From the NCBI GenBank assembly GCA_028274465.1, contig CM051455.1:76494489-76558488 (forward strand): 64,000 bases of DNA, written 5' to 3'. Source of the DNA: Plantago ovata. Lineage: Eukaryota > Streptophyta > Magnoliopsida > Lamiales > Plantaginaceae. The position numbers were made by a program, and so were the translations under genes. Shown here piece by piece: positions 56,701 through 64,000 of the stretch (within the stretch, counting starts at the first letter, position 1; the number at the start of each line of letters is the position of its first letter). The notes below the pieces were generated by a model. The model worked only from the letters and a program-made list of their open reading frames with translations. It searched no databases and was not told the origin of the DNA.

Positions 56701-58950
56701 GCTGAAAATGCTCAACCCGAAAATCAGCAAGCTGAACAACAACAACCTCAGCAAGAATCTCAATCTCCTCCTGCTGCTGCTGAAAATCAGGCACCTGTGC
56801 AAGGTCCTAATACTGAAGAAGAATATGCCAGAAAAAGGGCTGCCTTGAAAAATGGCAAAAGTCCAGTTTCTGATGCCAAGGTTACTGAAGAAAACCTTGA
56901 TGATGATGATGAACAAGATGAAGATTACCAACGCGCTCGCCAGAACAGTCTCTTGATCCATGCAAGGCATATGCAGGATCTAGAAATTGGTCAATCTTCA
57001 GGAGTAAGATCAAAGGAAGTCCCCTCCCTTCCATTTACTACTGGCGAAACTCCAGTAATTGAGTCCCATACTCAATTAAAACTAACTACTGGCGAAACTC
57101 GAGTCATTGAGTCTCAAACGTTGCCTTCAGCAACTACTCAATTAAAACTAAATACTGGTGAAACTTCAGTTGTTGAGTCTGAGGCGTTGCCATCAGCAAC
57201 CACTCAACAAAAAGGAAGTGAAGCTACTGACAAAGGTTCTAAAGTTGCTCAACTTGATGAATCTGAGGATGACGACGACTTGTCAGAAAATGCGGATGAA
57301 CAATCCAAGCGAGACCCCAAAGTTGTTCAGATTCCTCCTCCTGATTACATCACTTATAAAGGTGATTCATTGAGAGCCGAATTGCTATTACAGGATGATC
57401 AGTTTGCTTCCGAACTAAAAGTTCATTCCTTGACACCACATTTAGTGCCGTTTCCAAGAGTTGAGGAGTTTACTCCTAGAATTTTACCACTAAAGGAAGT
57501 CCATGATGCCTGCAGAGCTGAAGATGAGGCATTGCTTGCTAAGAGCCCACTTGACTTTTGAAAGATATTGGCTACAGTGTTGAGACGCACTACAACTCTG
57601 ACAATAGCTCAGAAAGACATCAGTCTTTATCACAAGAGCTATGAAGAAGATGTAAGTCAAGCGCTCAGGCTCGCAAAGAATGCTCTCGTGAAGGCTCAGA
57701 CTTTCATGGATGAGAAGGCCGCAACATAGAAAAGACATGAAGAGAACATGATGCACATTCAAAGAGAGTTGTCAAAAATGACAACTAACCAGCAACAAAT
57801 CATCATGAAATATAACAGCTTAAGCACTCTTGCTGAAAATTGCAATGAGTTCTATTCTCTGCACATCACTCCGATGTTGCAATCCATGTCTAAGGGGGAA
57901 AAGAAAAGTACTAGAAAAAGAAACCAAACCCCTCCTGCTGTTGATGAGCCACTGCCCATAGAACTGCTTGCTGAAAAAGAGCAAAGTTCTAAAAGGCAAG
58001 CAGAATCTGATTTGAATTCAGCAAGTACCAAAAAGAGAAAAACCGCTGCTGAAACTCAAGATTTTTGCCATACTGAAAGTCATCACAATCTGAATGAAGA
58101 TGATGAAGATGATGACAATCAAACAATATCTCAATCCATAAGAGCTAGACCCTTAACAGCCTTGACTCCGTCTGGCCACTCAAAGCATTTCTCGTCTGAC
58201 TCTTCAGCAAGAGATCAAGACAATGCTAAGACAAGAAGAAGAAGGCAAAGACAGGAAGAAAAGAGGCTGGCCAACATTGCTATTGGCTCCGGCATTGAAT
58301 ATACAAAGACCAGCAATGAAGAAACCACTCAGAATGTAATCAGAAACATTCATGGTTGCTGGATCTTAAAGCTGGAAGACTTGCTGGTAAATGAGTTCTT
58401 TCCTACAGCCATATTGAATCAAATGTTCAAATGGATTGAACTCAAAGTCCAAAGAAATCAAAGGGAAGAATCCCTCCCAAGAAATATTGCTGGGAGATGG
58501 TTGAATCTTGAGGTCTCAGTAAGAAGAATTGCCATTGGTAAGACATACAAACAAGAACCAAATCTGATCAAACCACCTGGCATTGCTTACTACTCTGACC
58601 AAGTAACAAAGAAAACAAAGAAGAGACTTGGATTGATTCATTATGAGTACTTCTATCTCACTGCTAAGGATCAAGAAGAAGATCTTCTCTGGCTAAGAAA
58701 GATTCATCCGAAAAGCATTTCAGATACACAGCTTCTCCATGCCAGCAATTGGGGCATGCATTTGTGGGTGACTAATTACATGGAAATGAATGTTGAAAAG
58801 CATCATCACACCGCCTGCAAAAACGCAAGAATTCTTCAACTACAAGTCCGTAGGCTTTTGGAAAACTACGAAAAGGACTGTGTTGAATTTACTGCACTTG
58901 TGGAGAAGAGTGTAAGAGAGATTTTGAGAAAATCATCTGGAAGAGCTTAA
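53740..58950 (+). pseudogene. SIRE copy 3 third ORF (giant env-position protein)
   Basis: The ORF starts MAPKTQSSKSSKSSK. The first frame ends at 54351 where about 75 bp or more present in copies 1 and 2 are missing. The following frames are broken near 54796 (TAA) and 54840. A long 840-codon frame (55039-57561) then reads through all three introns, the SVSNWQRYRRMDF segment, the acidic tract (about 56560-56665) and repeated TTGET/VESEALPSATTQ units. TGA at 57559 and TAG at 57727 precede the final 400-codon frame (57748-58950) with coiled coil, basic stretch and C-terminal domain. No membrane segment is visible. Confidence 0.65.
55744..56112 (+). other. Three predicted mini-introns in third ORF, SIRE copy 3
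   Basis: Introns: 55744-55818 (75 nt), 55888-55959 (72 nt) and 56038-56112 (75 nt). Each follows an exon ending CAGCAG. Donors are GTAGTT, GTAGTT, GTAAAT; acceptors CTACAG, TTTCAG, TCTCAG. There are no in-frame stops, so unspliced RNA also keeps the frame. Confidence 0.65.
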
Positions 58951-59215
58951 CTCTCTGTAATAGTTTTTGTTAAAGTTTTTGTTTGCTGATCCTGTTTAAG
59001 TTATCTCTGCTATTTCATGTAAGCTTCTCAAAGATAACTATCAGCAATGAAACTTTTGACTCTTATTGGTTTTTGATTATGCAATTTACTTATGCTTACT
59101 GTTTAATTATTCAAGTATGCTTGCATTAATCAACTGATTTATTCAACATCAGAAACCTCTAAAAGGGTAACAATTAATTTAGCCATGGATTGCTAACATC
59201 AAAAAGGGGGAAATT
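58951..59215 (+). other. 3' spacer and polypurine tract, SIRE copy 3
   Basis: Non-coding spacer after the third-ORF stop, ending with AAAAAGGGGGAAATT (59201-59215) at the LTR start. Closely matches the same region of copies 1 and 2. Confidence 0.75.
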
Positions 59216-60894
59216 TGTTAGGAAACTTGTAATTTTGATGAGCAATTAACCATGCTAAATTAAGGAAAGTCCAGTAACTAGTACTCTTAAGGTCCATAGG
59301 AATTTAGAGTTTTAAGGACATTGTAAAAGAGGAACGTTTGCTGAATACTTAGATTAGATGCTAGATAGATAGGTTGTTTAGCTTACGATGTATTTTATTT
59401 TCTGAAAAGAAAATAACTTATTGAAGCTTTATCTTATGATGTATCTTATTTTCTGTAAAGAAAATAACCTATTGAAGCATTTGCTGATGATGTACTTTGT
59501 TTTACAAACAAACTATTGAAGCATAAAGAACCGCTCAGAATCTTGAAGAATTTTTTAAAGATCTGAAGACTTGAAGATTTCGAAGAAATGAAGACTTGAA
59601 GAATTTGAAGATCTGAAGAATAGAACATTGCTGAAGACTGGTATCTACAAAGGCACGTGTTGCTCAGAAAGTGGAAACTTCAGCAACAACATTGCATAAG
59701 TGAAAATCTGAAAGACAGAGTAGGTTGTGCTTGCTGAAACTGAGACTGACCACTTGCTGATGGAACATATGTGACCTCTTGCTGAAAGTACATTCATTTG
59801 CGCTCCAATGTTACTGTTTGAATTCTATTCAAATATGCATTAAATGCAAAGCTTGCACGCGAAGGACATGAAGACTAGAAGACAAACAAGGACGCTGCTG
59901 AAAGTACAAAAGCAAGATAGTGACATCTTAAGGATCAAAAGCCTTGGAATTTAAAATTCAAACTGCTCCTTATTTTCACTATAAATAGAGGTCATCCGGC
60001 GAAGAGTTGAAGTGTGTCAACAACGTGATCAAACTCTCACTTGTGCTTAAACTCACATACCTTCAAACTCTCTATACTGCCATTGATCCGTTCCAAGACT
60101 TAAAGCTTGAAAAAGCTACTTTTGAAGAAGTAGAATTTACACTACTAAGAAATTAGTTAAGTGTTCTTTCTTTCTTTTAAACAAGAACGAGTCTTGACAC
60201 CAGAAACAATCAAACTTGTTTACTGCAAAGTATTCAAAGTTGTGTTTCTTAGATTACTTGTTGTAACTGAATAAGTTATAATTAAGTTATCTCACCCCAA
60301 ACCTCTCTAACTGAAAATACACCCTTTCAGGCGTGATATTCAGGGGGAACTTAATCGAGCATAGTTTTGCTGATTAAAAGTACCAAGTTTTGTGGAGAAC
60401 AAGGTTACGTTCTCTAGATTAGGTTGGAGACGAAGCAAGTGTGCTTTGGTTTCTGTTTGAATCGCTCTAGATAGGAGATTGTAAGGAACCTCAATCATAT
60501 CTTAGTGGATTCAGTCCTAGAAAGGACAAAGTGGATTAGTTGAGAGATTACGCCACTCTCAGATACCACTATAAAAGTGTTTGTGTGATTTACTTACTGT
60601 ACTTAGCTTTCAGCAAATCATATCTGTCTGTACACAGTCACTCACATCACTTGCTGAAACCTTTACTTACTAAAAGAGCACTTATTGTATCAAAGACTTC
60701 CGCTCTCTAATTTTAAGTATCAGCAAACCTAGCTACTGAAAAGTAACTTACGCTTGCTGAGAAAGTGAAGTATCAGCAAACTCATTACTGAAAATTAATA
60801 AGCACTTGCTGAGAAAGTTTTAAACGATGAAACTTTGAAAAGACTATTCACCCCCCCCCCTCTAGTCTTTTCTTGTTGTTTAAAGGGACCAACA
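59216..60894 (+). repeat. 3' LTR of SIRE copy 3
   Basis: The 1679-bp LTR is nearly identical to 43062-44736, with the same internal duplication and GAAGA tract. TATAAATAG lies at 59980-59988. It ends CCAACA before the AAGCT duplication. Confidence 0.9.
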
Positions 60895-61973
60895 AAGCTT
60901 CTTCTTTTCTTCAGCAATAAAAGCTCTTTTGAACTTCTTCTTCTTTTCAGCAGATTTGCCTTTCAGCAAAGGACAATTTGCTTTGAAGTGTCCATGCTTT
61001 TTGCAGTAAAAGCAGAGATCATTTCCAACTGCTGGTTCTTCTGATGAGGTTGTTTGCTGAGCTTGCTTGTTCAGCGAGCGAGTCTCATTCTTGTACTTAT
61101 GGTAGTTGTTACCAAGATGCTTTTTCATCTTCTCTTTTGCTTTTCGCCTTTCAAGTTCCTTACTGATGAATTTCTTCATGTTTTTAACAACCAAAGCATT
61201 TTCATCAGCAGGCTCTTTATCATTCTTTTTTTCTGAAGATGACGGCTTTGCAGCAAGAGCAATGTTTTGCCATTTTTCAGCAAACACATTTTCTCTTTGC
61301 TTTGTCTCGTAGTTGGCAGTAGCAAGATGAGAGAACTCTGTTGGTGTAATATCTGGCATTTCTTGATTGTAGTAGAAATTCTGAGTGTGGACCCATTCTT
61401 GGTTCAGACTTCTGATGATGGTTTTCACCTTCTCAGAATGTGAGTAAAGATTTCCAACACCCAAGGCTGCCATTTTACTAACTAGTGTGTGAATCTGAAG
61501 TCCAAGTCTTCCAGTGACTCATTTGTACGTTGTTTAAAGTTCTGGAACTTTAACTTCAGCACTTCGAGTTTGTTTTCCTTGGTTTTGTTAGATCCAGCAC
61601 AAAGATCTTGAACCATTTTCCAAGCTTCCTTAGCAGTTGTAGCACCCCACAGTTTGCATTGTATAGTATCCGGAGTTGATCGAATGATGATGTTTCTTGC
61701 TTGGCCATCAGGACGAAATATCTTGGCTTCGTCGAAAGTCCATTCCTCTCTTGGTTTTGGAACGACTGTATCAACTGGTTTGCCTAAGATAGTTTCCTTT
61801 CCAGCTGTTGTGGTTTTGTGAGGAAAACTTCTTTCAACCATAGTGATTTTGATAGTTCCATCATTAATGACAGTAACCATCTCATCACTAATGGCCTCAA
61901 GATGTACCATCATGTTGTTTCGCCATTTTTCGTAGTTTTCCAGCTTGAGCAAGGGAGCATCTCCTAAAGACAT
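60895..61973 (-). pseudogene. gag: SIRE copy 2 gag, N-terminal part
   Basis: The ATG at 61973 begins MSLGDAPLLKLENYEKW. The Gag core is open to about 61482, where a short indel after DLDFRFT shifts the frame. The second part (61473-60895) carries the intact zinc knuckle CFYCKKHGHFKANC (about 60973-61014) and basic KRAFIAEEKKK before the insertion point. The protein continues on the other side of the nested element at 43061. Confidence 0.85.
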
Positions 61974-62066
61974 CCTGTCAGCAAAGGACTACCAAACTGA
62001 TCAAGTGAGAGTGATTTACGGAAAGCACCTAAGGGGATCTAGGTTCAGTGCTGAAGGTTAAATAAC

Positions 62067-62081
62067 CTCGCTCTGATACCA
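62067..62081 (-). other. Primer binding site (initiator Met tRNA), SIRE copy 2
   Basis: The minus strand reads TGGTATCAGAGCGAG two bases after the LTR end at 62084. The first 12 bases match the initiator methionine tRNA complement. Confidence 0.85.
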
Positions 62082-62083
62082 CT

Positions 62084-63651
62084 TGTTGGCCCCTTTAAAC
62101 AACAAGAAAAGACTAGAGGGGGGGTGAATAGTCTTTTCAAACTTTCGTCGTTTAAAAACTTTCTCAGCAAGTACTTATTACTTTTCAATAATGAGTTTGC
62201 TGATACTTAACTTTCTCAGCAAGCGCAAGTTACTTCTCAGTAACTAGTTTTGCTGATACTTAAAATCAGAGAGCGGAAGTCTTTGATACAATAAGTGCTT
62301 TGTCAGTATGTGATAGTTTCAGCAAGTGAAGTGAGTGATTGTGTACAGATAGATATGCTTTGCTGAAAACTAAATGCAGAAATTAAATCACACAAACACT
62401 TTTCTAGTGGTATCTGAGAGTGGCGTAATCTCTCAACTAATCAACTTTGTCCTTTCTAGGACAGAATCCACTAAGATAAGTTTGAGGTTCCTTACAACAC
62501 CTATCTAGAGCGATCCAAACAGAAACCAAAGCACACTTGCTTCGTTTCCAACCTAACTAGAGAACGAAACCTTGTTCTCCACCAAACTTGGGACTTTTAA
62601 TCAGCAACACTATGCTTGATTAAGTTCCCCCTGAATATCACGCCTGAAAGGGTGTATTTTCAGTTAGAGGTTTGGGATGAGATAACTTAATTATAACTTA
62701 TTCAGTTACAACAAGTAATCTAAGAAACAAAACTTTGAATACTTTGCAGTAAACAAGTTTGATTGTTTCTGGTGTCAAGACTTGTTCTTGTTCGAAAGAA
62801 AGAAAGAACACTTAACTAATTTCTTAGCCGTGTAAGTTCTACTTCTTCACAACTTTTTCAGGCTTTAAGTCTTGGAACAGATCAATGGCAGTAAAGAGTG
62901 TTTGAAGGGTATGTGAGTTTAAGCACAAGTGAGAGTTTGATCACGTTGTTGACACACTTCAACTCTTTGCCGGCTGACCTCTATTTATAGTGAAAATAAG
63001 GAGGCATTTGAATTTCAAATTCTAAGGCTTTTGTTCCTTAAGATGTCACTATCTTGCTTTTGTAATTTCAGCAGCGTCCTTGTTTGTCTTCTAGTCTTCA
63101 TGTCCTTCGCGTGCATGCTTTGCATTTAATGCTTATTTGAATGAAATTCAAACAGTAACATTGGAGCGCAAATACAAGTACTTTCAGCAAGAGGTCACAA
63201 ATGTTCCATCAGCAAGTGGTCAGTCTCAGTTTCAGCAAGCACAACCTACTCTGTCGTTTAGATTTTCACTTATGCAATGCTGTTACTGAAGTTTCCACTT
63301 TCTGAGCAACATGTGCCTTTGTAGATACCAGTCTTCAGAAATCTTCTAGTCTTCAGATCTTTGAATTCTTTAAGTTTCTGAACGGTTCTAAATGCTTCAA
63401 TAGTTTGTTTGTGTAAACAAAGTACATCATCAGCAAATGCTTCAATAGGTTGTATTTCTTTTCAGGAAACAAGATACATCATAAGCGGTAAAACTAACCT
63501 ATCTAGCACCTACTCTAAGTCTTCAGCAAATATTCCTCTTTTACAATGTCCTTAAAATTCTAAATTCCTATGGACCTTAAGAGAACTTGTTACTGGACTT
63601 TCCTTAATTTAGCATGGTTAATTGCTCATCAAAGTTATAAGTTTCCTAACA
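62084..63651 (-). repeat. 5' LTR of SIRE copy 2
   Basis: The 1568-bp LTR starts TGTTAGGAAACTT on the minus strand and ends CCAACA. TATAAATAG (minus strand) lies at about 62989-62981. It lacks the MADS piece and the MULE-like insertion of the partner LTR, so both arrived after integration of copy 2 or through conversion of one LTR only. Confidence 0.9.
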
Positions 63652-63899
63652 AATTCTACTTGTAAACTTAGGTAAATCACGTTAAATCAACCCAGAAAAT
63701 AAGAACAAAATAACAATAGTTAGGTAGTGAAGTGTAACTATGATATTACACTAGAGTATATATAAAAATAAAAAAAAAAGCTAACATGAACAAATCAAAC
63801 AAGCAAAAGCTAGCACCACTACAGAAAATTTAACTTGTTCCAAGAAAGCAACCAAGCTTTAAAAATAACATTTCAAAATAAATTCCTTTACGATGCAAT
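63652..63899. other. Right flank of the nested retrotransposon block
   Basis: Begins with AATTC, the right target duplication of SIRE copy 2. AT-rich DNA with an A-rich run (about 63761-63779) and no gene recognised. Confidence 0.55.
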
Positions 63900-64000
63900 T
63901 ACCACAATGTTCATCCAAATGGTCCATGGGCAGGCTGCTCATCCGTTCCGAATGGTTTAGGTGGTCATATTGGCCGGGGCATGAGCTCTGGATCAAGTGG
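63900..64000 (+). pseudogene. MADS-box copy 4, C-terminal fragment, cut by window end
   Basis: The last 100 bp encode a Gly/Ser-rich tail matching MADS copies 1 and 3 (PWAGCSS, NGLGGHIGRGMSSGSSG). No MADS domain lies upstream within the window; the preceding 250 bp are unrelated. It is probably a truncated copy, and it shows that the cluster continues beyond the window. Confidence 0.7.

Larger units (their letters stand above)
43062..60894 (+). mobile_element. Ty1/copia SIRE/Maximus element, copy 3, nested in copy 2 gag
   Basis: Complete LTRs (43062-44736, 59216-60894) are flanked by the perfect duplication AAGCT (43057-43061, 60895-60899) that interrupts gag of copy 2 on the opposite strand. 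The LTRs differ at about 20 positions by eye (roughly 1.2%), so it is the youngest SIRE copy here. It contains gag, pol, hairpin array, internal promoter and third ORF. The apparent length of 17.8 kb is inflated by a 100-N gap and about 2.1 kb of duplicated pol. Coding breaks despite young LTRs suggest mobilisation by helpers, or sequence errors near the gap. Confidence 0.9.
20890..63651 (-). mobile_element. Ty1/copia SIRE/Maximus element, copy 2 (minus strand), host of two nested elements
   Basis: The outer boundaries are a 3' LTR at 20890-23336 and a 5' LTR at 62084-63651, flanked by the perfect 5-bp duplication AATTC (20885-20889, 63652-63656). Reading on the minus strand the order is 5' LTR, primer site, gag, [insertion 43062-60894], gag end, protease, integrase, [insertion 32057-40796], integrase end, RT, RNase H, hairpin array, internal promoter, third ORF, 3' LTR. 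Subtracting insertions leaves about 16 kb. The RT-RNase H and the N-terminal third ORF are open, but gag, integrase and the rest carry breaks, so it is not autonomous. Confidence 0.9.

Overview
This window comes from a plant nuclear genome, most likely a eudicot. It holds a tandem cluster of type I (M-alpha, AGL62-like) MADS-box genes, buried by LTR retrotransposons. The species cannot be named from the sequence. Almost nothing here looks like an intact host gene.

Layout. 1-2820: AT-rich flank with a short retroposon bounded by a 14-bp duplication (194-602), then the 5' flank of MADS copy 1. 2821-3321 and 17697-18002: the two halves of MADS copy 1, split by a plus-strand Ty1/copia element of the SIRE/Maximus type (3321-17696). 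18173-20440: a second duplication unit with MADS copy 2 (frameshifted) and the Gly/Ser-repeat C-terminus of MADS copy 3. 20890-63651: a minus-strand copy of the same SIRE family with target duplication AATTC. Its 3' LTR holds a captured MADS fragment and a 704-bp MULE-like element. Its integrase region holds a minus-strand Athila-like Ty3/gypsy derivative (32057-40796, duplication GTGTC). Its gag holds a third SIRE copy on the plus strand (43062-60894, duplication AAGCT). 63900-64000: the start of another MADS C-terminal fragment.

The SIRE family is the most interesting content. All three copies share: LTRs of about 1.6 kb; an initiator-Met tRNA primer site; a gag with a zinc knuckle and a long coiled-coil extension; pol in another frame than gag; a run of 7-8 small hairpins after pol whose stems show compensatory changes; a TATA-containing internal promoter sharing a 15-bp module with the LTR; and a giant third ORF of about 5.2 kb holding three GT-AG introns of exactly 75, 72 and 75 nt in every copy. 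The third ORF has no obvious membrane segment, so calling it an envelope gene is not justified. It looks like a self-contained transcription unit carried inside a retrotransposon.

The window also contains a 100-N gap (50397-50496) flanked by about 2.1 kb repeated on both sides, with the left copy full of single-base indels. This is almost certainly an assembly artefact.
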